DNA from: Cryptomeria japonica
Lineage: Eukaryota; Streptophyta; Pinopsida; Cupressales; Cupressaceae
DNA length: 64,000 nt
Assembly: GCF_030272615.1 (NCBI RefSeq)
Contig: NC_081406.1
Span: 234,961,922-235,025,921 of the forward strand
Direction of reading: 5' to 3'
Position 1 is the first letter of the stretch. Each line of letters begins with the position of its first letter. Below, one piece after another: positions 47,048 through 60,700 of the stretch. Under the pieces are notes generated by a model that saw only the letters and a list, made by a program, of their open reading frames with translations, did no database searches and was not told the origin of the DNA. Made by a program: the position numbers and the translations under genes.

Positions 47048-50000
47048 ATGCCTAAAAAAGATGGAATAACTCTCAAAAGTGAGTATCCAAAAATCATCAT
47101 GTTAAGGTTAGGTATTGGGAGGGTTCTTCTTGATTTTTCTTATGCTGCCAAATCGACAAGGGTGATTTTGAGAAAAAATCATGTACTTAGACAAACTCTA
47201 CAAGATTATGTAAATAATGACATTAGGGATTTGATTGGCCTTTGTGAAAATGGTTATATTCTTCCAAAAAAGATCTATGAAAACTTACACTGTGAGTGAG
47301 TTGATAGGAGCAAATATGGATGGGAGAGAAATGATAATTGAAGACATTACTGACCCATGCTACAAAGATGCTTGCATACAAAATTTAATTTGAGAACCAT
47401 GAGGGTATTGCAACTGTGATTTCAATTAGCATTGCCTTCTGAATAGTTGTGTGTGGAGATCAATTTGACCTCTGTGAAATTTTCTACGAACAATTGATGG
47501 ATAATCTATAGAAGATGAGGAAAAGTAAGTATCCATTCAAATTCAGATCTTTGATTATTTTTCTTGCATTCATGTATTTGAATGAGCTTCCCGGATATTT
47601 ATGTATGGGAGAAATCCACACCTATTGAGGCACAAATGGGGTTGTATATTAATAGTTTTGACACTCAAACCTATAGAATAGAAATTGGGGGATGATTTGT
47701 GGACTTCAAAGAAAAGATGCAAGGAACATATATATTTCCTCTAGATATAGTATGGTAATACAAGAAAAATTTCACTTTTCTAGTTAGCAAAGATAACTGC
47801 TACATTATTGTTGTTGAACCACGAGTAGCTTGGACTCCTAAACTGCCCTATGAATTTTTTTAAGAGTTGATGGAAGAAAAAATCTTTGAAATTATCAAAC
47901 AAGAAAAGGATCCTAATGAGCCTTGTTTTGGAATAGTTGAGGAATTGGAAACTAACCCGAGGGAGAAAAGATCTAAGAAATAATTGCTTAAAAGAGTAGA
48001 CAAGAAGTTTGAGGATATTGGACTTCCCAGAGTTGCAGATGTTATTGGAAAAAGGTTGACCAGATCTATTTTGGCATAATTAGGTGATACAGAGTTCCTT
48101 CAAAACCCCTAATCCTTCTGCTTCCAGAGAAAAGAAAACCCCAAGGAAAAAAATGAGAGCTCAAAGGAAGCTCAAGATTTGGGACACTGAGGAAGTAAGA
48201 AGTAGCCATAGGATCTTCACTTAGTGAGCCTAGGTTATAACACATTCATTCATGGCATACTAAAGAATCCTGCTATTTTTTAAAAATATTGCCCTAAACT
48301 CCTTTCCTGTCACCCCCTCCTAATACACAACTACAATTAAACCCCCCCTAATTTCACCAATTATTCCATTTTTTCATAACCCAAATTAAAAATCCCCCTA
48401 TTTTCATGGATAGGCAATATATTCTACCCTTATTTTTTAGATATTAAATCCCCTAATATGAATGCATGTGATATAATATTGCCTAGCTAGTGAAGCCCTC
48501 ATGGAAGTAGTAGTGATGAAGAAGTTGGAAAAAAAAGTTTGTCATTAGCTTGAGAACCAAGAGGACAAAAATGGACTACATTGAGGAAAATGATGCCAAT
48601 CCTCCCAAAAAACATACTAGAAGACAATATAGCACTACCAAATCAAAGAAGAGTATACAAAAGAATTTGAATCACAAGAGAGATGAAAAGCTAAAGGAAA
48701 AAAAGGTAGAACCTTCTCTCAGTATGGATAATCTTGTGAATCCAATGTATAAAAATGGATCCATAGAAAATATTGTACATGTTTATGATGATGCACAACC
48801 TATAGATATAAAGGTAATGGAAAGTGAAATTGTAAATTATTTGGTTATCTATATAAAGAATTTGTGTGATATTCAAAAGTCATCATTCCATCTAGTTTGT
48901 ATGATGTTTTGACAAAGAAGAGAAATGAGGCAATACAGAAAACAAATTATATTTGGATTGCTACCCTTAAAAAATTCTATAGCCCTTTATTTAAAGAATC
49001 CTAAATTAAAGATTTAATTTTCTCTTAATACAAGGATATGTGAAAAGGAAAGAGTAAATCTAATAATGTGTAGGATCTAAAGGATATCAAACAAGTCATC
49101 AGATAGACTGATGATATTGTGGCTAAAGCCATTGATGCAAAGAAGGGTTTTAGAAATCCATTTTAAGTGAAAAAAATCACTATTCATTCTGCTTGAAAAT
49201 TTCAAGTCCCCAACTTTGGTGGTTCCACACTCAAACTCTCATTTCTCCTAGTAGCCCTCCTAAAGGGTTCAATAGGGCACAATTTCCCAACCAAATTCCA
49301 TTGCAACAGTCTAAGACGAGTTTTGAGTACCCTTTCAGGAGTTTAACAATATAAAAAAAGCTAAGATAGTGTTACTTCAGAAAAAAGGGCTCAAATATTG
49401 ACTGTTGCGTAGTGGATTAGGCTTAATTAGAGCAAAAATTCATGTATTTTGACCATAACTTTCAAACCGGAACTGATATAGAAGATATAATAATACTTTT
49501 GGATACCCATTTGGGATTTATAAAACATAAGTCAAAATTGAATAGCATTTATTTGGAAAGAATGCTTCAAAATTGGATTGTCCTCATTCCAATGGGCCTA
49601 ATTATGCTTATTCCACTAGGTTGAAACAAGGTTTTGACACTCTAGGCCTGAAAATATTATATAAATGGATTAGACATGTCCAAAATAGTCTATGAAAACA
49701 TTTACAACTATTAAAAATCCTCTTCCAAGAGCTTTTCTACCAAACCTAACTCCTATGCACTTTTTATGCCCAAAATCATGAGGTTTTCAACCAAGGGAAT
49801 CAACAAATTAGTCTCAATGTTCAACCCCCCTAGTCTTTCAAGTTAAAGAATACAAAATGCACATTTATACCCTCATTCCACGTATTTTAAGGTTTAATCA
49901 ATGGTGGAATGAGGAGAAATCCATTATTTTCAATTATAACTCACCCTAGTGAGGGTTTTCAAGTACTTTGCAGAAAAATGCTCTAATTTACTCAACACTT

Positions 50001-51600
50001 AATGAAATAAATGAAACCAATGGAAAAATAACAAGGATTCAATACACTATGATTTCCAATCAAATTTTTCTCAGACCCAAGCTACACAAAGGCCATACAA
50101 GGTCTGAAACAACAAGAAAAGTAAAAAAATGCAAGAAAACGATGTTGTTTTTCTTGAATTTCTCACCAATACACCATGTTCAACCCTGTAACCAACATTA
50201 AAAGGTTTATTTAAAACATATTTCAATGGTTTCCGACCAAATTTTGAATACCAACCAACTTCTTACATCATTTTCCACTTTTTGACCCTTCATATCCCTC
50301 TTTTGTATTTCGCACAATGACAACATTTTCAAAATTTGACAAATTTTAACAACCTATTTCCAAATAACTCAAAAACATCACAAATGGTCTATTATGACCT
50401 TATTACATCACATTTAGACTGAACAACATAAAAACTTATCCTTGGACCAAAATTGCACAACTTAACTATGTGCCCCTACAACAGCCACTTTAGAAGTGGT
50501 AAAACCTTTAATTGCTCCTCTGGAGAAAGTAGATAAGAACTTGTGTGTTGGTGAAACTAGTTGGAGTACTCCTATGTCAGGACGAAAATAAAAATAAAAA
50601 TGAATCCAATGTTCAATCAATAATGGTTCTGATTAGAAATGTTCAGTCTGAACAAGCATTTCTCATAGCAGAAGAATTAAGGTATGAGGCAAAACAATAG
50701 AATGACAATATTTTATAATATGTTCAAGATGATAAATTTGATCATGTTACAAATGAAGTCTTGGAATCACTAGCAAACACCTATAAAGTTTCAAGCATAG
50801 ACAAGGATATTGATCTTGGCACAATACATAACAATATAGACAAGAGTGTTGATTAGAAAGAGGACTCATTAAGCAAGGAGACATAAGAAGCACATATTAT
50901 GCCAAACTCAGAAAAATTGAAAATGGTTATTGAATCAAAGATTTCCTCTAAGTTACTGGTATGATTTTCTTAGGGTAGATTGAACTTGGGAAATCTATCC
51001 CCCCAACAAATGTTTGAGGTTAGAAATGTGTTGCATTTTGAAGCTACTAAGAAGAACTACATGCCTTGGAGCTTGGTAGAAAAAATGTTAAATTTTTTCC
51101 ATAAGAAGCTTCCAAATATACAAATTGACAATTCTTTTTTTGATAGGGGCCAACTTTAGTTGCCTTTTGAACATTTGAAAGGTTGAGCTTCAAGCCTTGA
51201 AGTGGAAATTTCAAAGACTTTGGAAAAGAATCTTTCAAGCAACCAATTGACATGGTCAAGGAATACGTCTATAGAAGTGCACAATCATCTAAAAGACTTT
51301 ATTGTTAGGCTTTAATAGAGTGTGGACAATATAATTAAAGTTTATAGATTTTGCCACATGGCCTGAATCCACTAGTCTGATACAAAAGGAGACTGACACA
51401 ATTGAAGTAAAAATTCAAGAGTCATCCAAGTCGATTGATCTCAAGAACAATAAAAAGACTCTATTAGAAGATTGGACATCGAATAGATTTACAAGAGATT
51501 GAATGAATTGGTTAGTTGCACAAAACTAGTGGAGGAATATTTTTACAAATTGTGAGGCTTTGTGGACATACATCTCACAAGTAGTGAAAATTTTAAAACT
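47048..51600 (+). pseudogene. element B ORF2: decayed relative of C ORF2
   Basis: Collinear blocks can be matched to C by eye. Near 47190-47290 DIRDLIGLCENGYILPKKI fits C's EEIKIMYKSIICDNAG .. PEHKI. Near 47465 CEIFYEQLMDNL fits CEWLKDELIDNL. Near 47755 YKKNFTFLVSKDNCYIIVV fits YKDDICFVIKKDEIWMEAV. Near 47912 PNEPCFGIVEELE fits PNEPKEEVFGSVETIE. Near 48725 MDNLVNPMYKNGSIENIVHV fits FDILMNEIIEEGKLKNIGKI. Near 48885 IPSSLYDVLTKKR fits IPDELYKRLEARR. The Lys/Arg-rich stretch at about 48600-48700 matches C's basic segment. The frame is broken repeatedly, and about 49.2-50.5 kb does not match. Confidence 0.75.
49180..50500. other. unmatched stretch inside element B ORF2
   Basis: Between the ORF2 blocks ending about 49170 and resuming about 50510 the sequence is non-coding on both strands and unlike C. 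aagtg occurs at both edges, which might be a TSD. I see no terminal inverted repeats or LTR ends, so its nature is open. Confidence 0.35.
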
Positions 51601-51898
51601 CACAGAAGTTGAGTGCATCTATGTTAGTTTGAGTGGACTTCAATATTTCCAAGAAATTCATTCTTTGGAAAAGTCAAACCAAGGTGTTGGTTTCCATTGA
51701 AGATGATTGGGTCACTACCTACAGATCCTTGAAATCAGTGAATAAGGCTATCATTCCTTGTACCCTACAAAAACCATAATATGTTGTGGACTATTACTTT
51801 TTTTTCTTTGTGCATATCTTTCCTGATGTTGATAAGTTGTTTCCCTTAGGGGGAGTTAGTTTACTATTTCATGTGCCCCTCTTTTTGTCATTATTGTC

Positions 51899-51910
51899 AA
51901 AGGGGGAGAG
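51899..51910 (+). other. element B polypurine tract
   Basis: aaagggggagag follows cattattgtc. The TGTTGGCAC that probably opens the LTR is about 22 bp further on. A second purine run, aaagggagagat, lies at about 51960, so the exact LTR start is uncertain. Confidence 0.55.
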
Positions 51911-51932
51911 TTTTTGAAAAAAACTTGGTTTT

Positions 51933-52801
51933 TGTTGGCACAAGGTTGCCATCAATGAGAAAGGGAGAGATTTTTTCAATATGCCCTTCTAGATTATCAT
52001 TGATGCCAACCTCTCTTAACTGGAGGTTGTCCATTACTCCTACATGGTTTGGTTGAGGAATGAATTTTGTATAGTTAGCTTCTAGATATTCATGCTTTAT
52101 CTTTAATGGCCTAGAAGATTGAATAAATACATATTTATAGTTTTTCAGAGTATAAGATAATTACTTTTTGGTCTGGATTAAGGAATAACTTTTTTGTGTG
52201 TTCTGTATTAAATGAATTGAGTGGTTTTTTTTATGGTAATATACACATTACATATCCTTCTAGTTGACTTCATAGTATATTATTTTTTGATCCGAATGGT
52301 ATAGGAAGGTCATAAATAATTTATAATGGTATGGATGTGTGGATGTGAGAACAGAGAATAGGGTGAAGGTGCTAAATATTTTTAGTAGATCAGAGATTTG
52401 GAGACCTGGAAGATAAATCAAAGAGTTCTTTAACTTCAATTTCTAACAAAATCATATAGATTCTTTTTGTACCTAGTTCAAACTATATTGTATATTGTAC
52501 TGAACATATTTCTATATCTTTCCCTAAAGAAGCGATCTTGAACTATGCAAGTCATCTTATGTATCTTACCTAAGGTTGTGCACCATAGTTTGTAAGTCCA
52601 GAGTAGTTAGCTCTTTGGTTAGTGGTCATATTTATTGTAAATAGTGAATATACATACACGTAAAAATATGGTCTTATTGTGTGGATATCTTTGTGGTTAC
52701 TACTTTTACTTTCAGTGGATGAATTTTGTATCACTTTGATTTGGTAAATTTTGTTTATGCTAATTCACCTCCCCTCTTAGTATTCCAGTAAGTGTTCAAC
52801 A
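51933..52801 (+). repeat. element B 3' LTR
   Basis: It probably begins TGTTGGCACAAGG and ends agtgttcaaca at 52801. The portion from about 52213 aligns with the 5' LTR. Confidence 0.75.
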
Positions 52802-54262
52802 AAGGGCAATGGTGTGGTTATCGGTTGAAGTTCCTATGTTGGTGTGTGTATTAGGTCTCCATGAATTTGATATTACTTGCATTTTCTAACAAATTGATAT
52901 GCATATTTTTCCATTGTAGGCTAGTAGTAACCAGTCCTCATAAGTTTCTTGGATAAGGTTGGACCACTAGAGTGAGCCCCAAATATACCTTCGTGGACAT
53001 CTCATAATGCAATTTAAACTTCCTCACTTTCTAAAAATCTAAGGATAATACCTTCGAGACCTCAACAATAAATTCCATTAGCAATAATGACATAGTAGGA
53101 GGTTTTTTGGATCGAGGTACAATGTTAATTGTTTGAAAGGTTTATTGCAAGCATGTTATCATCGAGGTATGTGAATATTTTATCGTGCCAAGGGGAATGG
53201 GGACCAATAATGCATATTAGTTCAGATGGAGGGATCTCATATGTGGGAACTAAAAGATTATCTATGAAGAAATAATAGTGGGTTGTATTCTATGGAATGG
53301 CAATCAAAGAGGCTATTGTAACCATGGCATCTACAACTCAATTGCTTTCTCTATGTATTTTCTCAATGACTATCTCTGCAAAGTACTTCTTAAAGTCATC
53401 CACCATTTTCTTGCAAGGCATTAATTTCACATCTTTGGTTTGATAGTCATCATTTGTTTAATGGATGACAAGTTGAGAGTAACCAAAATATGAATTTCTT
53501 AGATCTTCCATTATACAACAACCCATAGACCTATAGTTAGTGCCTTGTATTTTTCAATATTATTTGTGCAAGGAAAAGATAACCGATATGACATTGGAAT
53601 ATAATCTCCTTGTGGTGTGAAGGATCCATCAAAATAAATTTGTCATAATCTTGATTGTGTCACCATTGGGATGGATTCATCTAGAAATCTTGATATGACA
53701 AGAATCATAAATCATTGGTGCATACACAATTTGATCTACAATGACTTGTCCTTTGATGTCTTTTCTATAGATGTAATCAAAGTCAAATTTACTTAAGATC
53801 ATCGCCCACTTAGATAGTTCACCTATAAGAGTCACTTTGTTGAGTAGGTATTTAAGTGGATCAATTATTTCTATAATCTTGGTCTTATGAGTTATCATTT
53901 AATGTCGCAATTTTTGCAAAGAAAAAACTATGGAAAGAAACAAATTCTCAATAGGAGTGTAATTAATATTATATCTTACTAAAGGGTTATTGATGTAGTA
54001 GATAGTCCATTTTTTGTCTTCATGATCCTATTGTGCCAAAAGTCCCTCTTGTGCCATTATTGTTGTTGATATGTAGAGTAACAATGGTTTTCCTTGAATT
54101 GGTGGGATGAGTATTGGTGGATTCATGAGATCAAGTCTTTGAGAAATTGAAAATCTTGTTGGTACTTGCCATCCCATTTGTACTTGATTTTATTATAAAT
54201 AGAATGTTGCAATGGATGGCACTTATCTACAAGTTGACCAATGAATTTATAGATTAGGTTTC
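52802..54262 (-). pseudogene. Tat-type gypsy pol remnant (RNase H, archaeal-type RNase H)
   Basis: The minus strand near 54255-54130 reads FIGQLVDKCHPLQHSIYNKI, the RT-RNase H connection, matching Gypsy-1's AQLVDKCHPFQHLLHKG. At 53840-53690 come IDPLKYLLNKVTLIGELSKW, AMILSKFDFDYIYRKDI and KGQVIVDQI. Near 53640 IYFDGSF and CTNNIEKYKAL begin the second RNase H. Stops are frequent after that and the sequence fades towards 52802. There are no LTRs. Element B's right LTR abuts it and may have inserted into it. Confidence 0.75.
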
Positions 54263-55325
54263 CAACATCTCCCCCTTTGTCATTGATGGCAACACTTGTA
54301 CCATCAAATCTAATGAAATATATCCCCTTTTAAAATCAAGAAAAAATGCCATGCAACTACAAACAACTACTCTCCCATCTTACTTCTTGAAACAATGATA
54401 TCTACACAACTTCCCAAGACAATGAAACCACCAAACTATAATTGTACCACTACTCCCTCTGAGAGAAGTCACTACATAAATATAGAGACAAAAGATTAAC
54501 TATAAATCTCCCTTGGATAGATGCACATATTTATCAATTAACAACTATGTTGTGGACCTCCATAAACATCTGAAAATCTTCACAAAATATCTTCCCACAC
54601 TTTGTCATAGCAAGGACATCTTAGCATCCTAAAATATCAGGGGGTCATAGTAGATCTCCATTAAGCTCCCCCCCTTAGTTAGTGCACCATTGAATAGTTT
54701 TTGGAACAAGAATAAACACTAAAAGATGGTGTGGATCCAAATTTATTATTTCCTTCAACATTATAATTTTTTTTCTTCACCCAAGTTATCTCCATCTTCT
54801 GTCTTTCTTTGTTCAGGTCAATCTTCTTAACTAAACTACTCTTCTCATTCTTTCCTTTACAAAATCTAGTAGTGTGTCATAATTTTTCATTATTATATCA
54901 TGTTGGTCCTTTTTGTTGTCCATTTCCATTCAGTCTACCACCATCAGTTCTTTTGAACCTTCCATTAGACCTCCACTCAATATCTTTGTGCCATAAATTG
55001 GTGTAAGAATAACAATTTCCATTGAAAGACTGAGCATATCTACCATGATTTATACTTTCATATCCATTCCATTTCATACTACTATATTTAGTAGGCCTAT
55101 GTCTAAACTTGTTGCATGCATAATCTTCCATTACAAAATTATTTTTGATTTGATCTCTACATTTGGTAGGCTTATGTCCAAATTTATTACAATTGTAACA
55201 TTGTTAATTAAATATTTTTATTTCGTTTGACTTCTACATTCACTAGCTCTATGTCCAAACTTGTCACAAGAAAAACAATTCCCATTGAAAGTTGAATACT
55301 TGATTTGAGAAGTGGGAGAACTTCT
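54263..55325 (-). pseudogene. element D remnant: knuckle ORF and 3' end, left part
   Basis: On the minus strand, starting at the C insertion (55325), the first knuckle CFSCDKFGHRASEC is near 55280. Degenerate ones follow (MEDYACNKFRHRPTKYS and CYSYTNLWHKDIEW). The region ends at 54268 with gttgccatcaatgacaaagg and gggagat (plus-strand atctccccctttgtcat), the standard 3' end and PPT of these elements. The LTR that should follow is absent. The array of several knuckles resembles ORF1 of B and C. Continued at 62066. Confidence 0.65.
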
Positions 55326-56230
55326 TGTTGGCATATGGACACTCCAATGATACATTGTGTGTGATTGAAGGTTTTGTCATTGATGGCAACCTTGCAATCC
55401 TATGGCATCGGCAAAGCATTACTCAAGCAACCTTGCAATCCTATGGCACCAACAAAGCATTACTCAGGCAACCTTGCAATCCTATGGCACCGACAAGACA
55501 TTATACTAGAAAAGCATTACTCAAACAAAACAGTGCTCTAGCATCAATAAAATCAATCTACACCGGCACCGGCATAGAAGATGTAAACCAACATAGAAGG
55601 AAATATGTATACCGCCACAGAGGCCGACAGGATTTTTGATATGTAATATTTTGTTTATCATTGTAAGCCAACTTGGCAAATTGTAAAATGACTCTTGTAT
55701 ATAAAAGAGATCATTGTAGGCATTTGTGGGATATGGATAGATAGCAATAAATAAATTATAAGGCAGACCTAATGTGCAAATTGTAGGTCAAGGGTATATG
55801 TAAAGAACAAAGCAAGAACCGGTACTAAATCTAGCGTTGAAGATGCTATTGTAAAGTAGTACAAAATATTGGATTTGTGTAAATCCTCATTGTAAGTCAG
55901 TGTGACTTCTTATTGAGCAGTGAGCTCTAGGCAGTTGGCCTTCCTGCATGTGCAGGCCCCTATTGTAAGTAATATTCTCTTATTGGCCAGTAAGTGAATA
56001 TTGTGTGTCACAAATCCCACCAAGGTTTTTCCCACACCGAGTTTCCTCATTAAACATCTTGTGTTATGGTGTTCTTTTCATGTGGATGCTTTTGATTCTG
56101 TTATTTGCATTAATTTTTGCATACCGGTATACTGTTACTTTATATTCTGCATATTCAGTTTTAAGAAAATTTCATTACCAATCAGATACTGATTCACCCC
56201 CCCCTCTCAGTATCTGTGGGAACCCTAACA
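55326..56230 (+). repeat. element C 5' LTR
   Basis: It begins TGTTGGCATATGG and ends AACCCTAACA. Inside lie short direct repeats (gcattactcaggcaaccttg with ccttgcaatcctatggcac, three copies) and a C run near the end. A TATA candidate, tatataaa, is at 55698-55705. Confidence 0.95.
55698..55705 (+). promoter_or_regulatory. candidate TATA box, element C LTR
   Basis: cttgtatataaaagagatc contains TATATAAA. The 3' LTR keeps it at 61529-61536. Position about 370 bp into the LTR. Confidence 0.55.
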
Positions 56231-56232
56231 AT

Positions 56233-56244
56233 TGGTATCAGAGC
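56233..56244 (+). other. element C primer-binding site
   Basis: tggtatcagagc, an exact initiator-Met tRNA complement, two bases after the LTR. Confidence 0.95.
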
Positions 56245-56301
56245 CTGGTCCTCTATTTTCAGAAGCCTAACAACTTGAGGAAGATCTTGACACCAGTAAA
56301 G

Positions 56302-57454
56302 ATGGAAAATCTGATGAAGCAACTTGAAGGAGCTCTTACTGACTATGATGCAGAGAAGTTAAAAAACATCAAATTAGAAGATGATTTAAAAGAAGCTCAG
56401 GACATTATTCAGGCACTTCAAGAAAATCTTACTATTACAAGAAACAAGAGAAGAGAACTTTGTGAAAAATTGCAAAATGAAAATGATGAAAAGGAATCAC
56501 TAAATGATATGATAAGCAAATTGAAACAAGAGATCATGACAACAAAAAATGAAATGCAGGATATGACTATGAGATTCTACAAAGAAATTGAGGATAGAAA
56601 GAAGAATGAAGAAGAATTGACCAGAAGACTAAGTGATGTAGAAAATGAGAACACACGACTTAGCTATGAAAATGACATGTTGAAGACAGATCTGATGCAT
56701 ACTCAAAATGACTTGAATGAACTAATGAGACAAAAAGAGATCTTGGAAAGGGAATTGGAAATTGCAAATCAACAAAAAGAAAAATTCAAGAAAAGCTCAG
56801 AAGAACTTAGAACCTTATTGAAGAATCAAAAACCCAAAGGTGACACTTCTGGAGTTGGATTTGAAGTTGGAGAAAGCTCCGGTACTGCAAATACCTAGGA
56901 TCAAAGCAAACCGGTAAGACCCTCTAATACTTACAAATTCAATGGAAAATGTTTTAACTATAATAAATATGGTCATAGGGAAAATGAATGTAGATCTAGG
57001 AATTATCAAAACATGAATCCTCCCACCAGTCAATGCACCAAACGCAACAAAATTGGTCATAACTCTGAAAATTGCATAATGAATGTAAGATGTTATGTTT
57101 GTGGAAGATTTGGTCATTTATCAAATAAATGCAGAACACAAACCGGCATAGGTTATGGGAAAGCTATTCAGAAAAATAATGTAACTTGTTATGCATGTAA
57201 CAAGAATGGTCATATTGCTAACTTCTGTAGAAGTAAAGGTACACTGGTAGATAACAAAAGTACTAGCTTGAAAGGTAAAGAAAAGGTTGAAGAGGTTAAG
57301 CAAGAATTTTCAAAGCAATGGATTAGAAGATCTAAATATTGGGGTTACTCCTCCACCGGTAGAACCAACAAATGCTTCACCAGCAGGACAATATGATGCT
57401 CCACTAGTAGGACAGAGCAATGCTCCACCGGCAGGATGTTCTTCATCAAATTGA
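56302..57454 (+). pseudogene. element C ORF1: coiled-coil and zinc-knuckle Gag-like protein
   Basis: It starts at ATG 56302 (MENLMKQLEGALTDYDAEKL). Codons about 1-175 are an almost unbroken coiled coil rich in Glu, Lys, Asn and Leu (RKKNEEELTRRLSDVENENT). After GVGFEVGESSGTANT a single TAG (56896) interrupts. In the same phase four knuckles follow: CFNYNKYGHRENEC and CTKRNKIGHNSENC (second Cys lost), then canonical CYVCGRFGHLSNKC and CYACNKNGHIANFC. A one-base shift near 57310 would give a Pro/Ala-rich tail (TPPPVEPTNASPAGQ) ending at 57454. It is probably a structural RNA-packaging protein. I see no copia UBN2 Gag domain. Confidence 0.82.
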
Positions 57455-57760
57455 AGAAAATTATCTTGAGGGTTTGGCAATTTAATGACACATGTGCTAT
57501 TATTCCCTCGGTTAGAGAAAAGAAGTTGAAAATCCTTCATTACCGGCAAATAAATTTGAGTTAATACATTATCGGCAAACAATTAATGTGGTAGGTAGCA
57601 GAAAAGACTTTATAAAATAAGGTTTTTGGCTCCATTTCATTTCACCATGAATTCAAACTTTCAGAGAGTGCGAAGATTTCCGAGCTAAGGCATTCCGAGC
57701 AAAGAGGCAAAGCACTTCAGCAATCAATCCATCCAAAGGTAGAAAAAGGTATTTATCATC
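57455..57760 (+). other. element C spacer between ORF1 and ORF2
   Basis: About 300 bp without an ORF. It could be the leader of a separate ORF2 message or an internal ribosome-entry or splice region. No clear splice consensus or TATA box was identified. Confidence 0.45.
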
Positions 57761-60700
57761 ATGGCATCCTCCTCTGCACCTGAATTCATAGAAAACCCTA
57801 CAGTAGTTGAGGTTATAAAATGACCTAGGCCCGTGTTTCAGCTAGTTCCTGAGGTAGCTAAGAAAGATGACAACACAAGTGCTTTTTCCCAAATTCCAAA
57901 GGGTGTTGTATATGCAGAAGACCCTAGAATGTATATTAATTGCAACATAGAGGAATTAGGTGATGAAGAAATCAAAATCATGTATAAATCTATTATATGT
58001 GACAATGCTGGAAATGTGAAACCTGAACATAAAATTGTTGAAACCCTAGGATTCACTAAAATCCTCTGCATTCTTGAATTTCCCTAGGAAGTGGTTAGGA
58101 TAATTCTTAGCAGGGTACATGGCTCATTCTTTTGGCTTGACTCAGTGCATAAAATTACAAAGGTAGTTGTGAAAGCAGTAACAAGGTTACCTTCCATCGG
58201 TACTAGACCCAACAAAACCAAGAAGGTCTCCAATGACCTAGTAATGAAATTAACTGGTGCAACATTCAACAAAAGATCATTGAGGGTTAATGATGTGACC
58301 AATACAAATGTGAGATTCATTAGCATGATTCTAGGTTACAAAGCAACTCATGCAAATAGGATTAACTCTGTTTCCAGTTTATGCATAAAAAGTGCTTATG
58401 ACATGGTTAAGGACAATGTAAAAATTGATATCTGTGAATGGTTAAAAGATGAGTTAATTGACAATTTGGCAAAAATCAAGAAGGATAAGAAAGGAACCTT
58501 TAGATTTGGAAATTTGCTTGTATGCTTAATGTCACATATAACCAAACAGGCTCCCGATATAGGCTATAAGGATTTTGGATTCGACATATCGGTAGGAAGA
58601 CAATTGTCTGACTTATTCAACAACATGGGTGAAAACAAAGTAAAGAATATCAATGAGTATTTTCAAGCACTAAAGGTCAGAATGAATAAAAGAATCAGAC
58701 TATCACAAGAAATTGTCAACAAATACAAGGATGATATATGCTTTGTAATAAAAAAGGATGAGATCTGGATGGAAGCAGTCATCCCAAGAACAATCTGGGT
58801 TACAGAGATGGGGTATGAAATAGATGACCACATAGTGGAAACTTATGCCAAAGCACTTCTGGAAGCCCCCAATGAACCAAAGGAAGAAGTATTTGGTAGT
58901 GTTGAGACCATCGAAAGTCAAATTCAATCTAAAAAGAGAGTAAAGAAAGTTGAGGCATTTGTGAGGAAAGGAACCAGGCAAGCAAAAGCCATAAACGATG
59001 ATGTATTAAAGAAAAATGGCATAACAAAAGAAGAGTTGGCTGCCCAATAGCCTGAAACTCATCTATCACTGGTAGATACCTCCTCAGAAGGAGATATGCC
59101 AGCAACTTTCAAAAGAGTTGTTAGGAAAAGAGACCCCTCACCGGTATCCACTCCTTCACCTAGAAGGACAAGACAGAAGCAACAAGCTGTAAGGTCTCCA
59201 GTCAAGAAAGCCACACCTAAGAAAAAGCTGACCCCCAAAAAGAAGAAGAAGACAAACACTGACTTGGCCCCTTTTGACATATTAATGAATGAGATCATAG
59301 AGGAAGGTAAATTGAAAAACATAGGGAAAATCTATGACACCCTATTAGATGATGAGAAAGGACAAATCGAGGAAAGTGTTATATTACACATGGACATGTA
59401 TAAAAAATTTTTGATGCAAGTCCTAAATGAAATTCCTGATGAATTATATAAAAGACTTGAGGCCAGAAGGCAAGGAATAGTTGAGTTGGATAAGAAAATT
59501 AAAATAGAAAAATTACTTGTAGTATACCCGGTCAACTCACCTAAGGAAATTGATGATTTGATAGCTCAGGCCAACTGGACAATTTTTTCCATTGCACACC
59601 AGCAAATATCACTAATGGCAGGTAGAGTTACTGAAGTTTCAAATGAAACAGAAGATGGTTGGGATACATTATTGATTGAAAAAGAAAAACAAGAAGAATA
59701 TAGGAATCCCAAGCCCATTCTGGTATATCAAAAGGACAAAGGGAAAGGTATAGTTGGTGGACCACCAAGTATCAAGATTAGAGACAACTTATCCCCACCT
59801 CCTTTAAATACTCCACCGGTAAAAACAACAACTGCAGAAGATCAACCGGCAGCTGAGAGCATGGACACAGAGGATAATAATCCTAATCTTGAAGTCCTAT
59901 ATACTGTGAATGTTGATACTCAAAAAATCAACATAGTGGTAGATAAGGATACCACAGATAAATCTGATAACAAAGAGCAACCGGTAGTATATTCAGAGAA
60001 AAAGATGGAATTTGGAACACAAACAGAGCAACCAACAGAGCTAAAGGCTCCAGAAAAGATGCCACTAGTAAGAAATGATGCAAGAAAAATTGTGCTTAAA
60101 GAGATGGAGACACAAACAGACCTACCAGAGGTCAATACCAGCATGGTCACTTCCACCGGCATGCAGTTTATTGGGTCACCATCAAATGTAACAGAGGTAT
60201 TGCTTGAATCTATCAAGAAAATAACTGATTATAGCTCACAAGCCTATAAAGCGATAAATGATTCAATTCCAGTTTTGAAATCAATAGCTCCCAATTGTAA
60301 TATAGCCAACAAAGATTCTTTAGGCCAGTTGGATACACTTTGTAAATATATTTCTTGAAATTTTGAGCAAACAAAGGTAGAAACTGTAAAGGAAAGTATA
60401 GAAAAAGAGAAACAAAAATTCTTTGAGGAAGGAATAAAGAAGTGTAACAGGGAATTTGACACACTTCTACCGGAACTGTGCAATTTATTGAAAGAGTACA
60501 AAACTCTGTACAAAGACACCTGTAAGATAAAATTTTTGACCATGGATGTAGACAAAAAGATGAGCAAGGTACAGGAAGAGATCAATAAACTTGCTGATAA
60601 TTTTGTTAACTCACCCGATACATTATCAGTTTCTGAGGAAAAGATAACAAATTTTGAGGAAGAATTGCTCAAATTAGAAAGAGAAAAAGAGAAAATAATA

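Larger units (their letters stand above)
44868..52801 (+). mobile_element. element B: old non-autonomous LTR element with two non-pol ORFs
   Basis: The two LTR copies (44868-45481, 5'-truncated, and about 51933-52801) both end agtgttcaaca. The iMet-type PBS follows the left one. Inside are a charged/knuckle Gag-like region and a decayed relative of C's ORF2. No protease, integrase, RT or RNase H motif is visible over 6.4 kb. Coding regions are broken by many stops and frameshifts, so B is older than C. It has no TSD because the left end is lost. Confidence 0.8.

Noticed and set aside
49168-50505. aagtg as TSD of a DNA transposon
   Set aside because: No terminal inverted repeats or transposase are visible. 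A five-base match at two points is expected by chance.
57013-57582. Minus-strand ORFs over element C ORF1
   Set aside because: They overlap the coiled-coil/knuckle frame, which has clear motifs. The minus frames have none.
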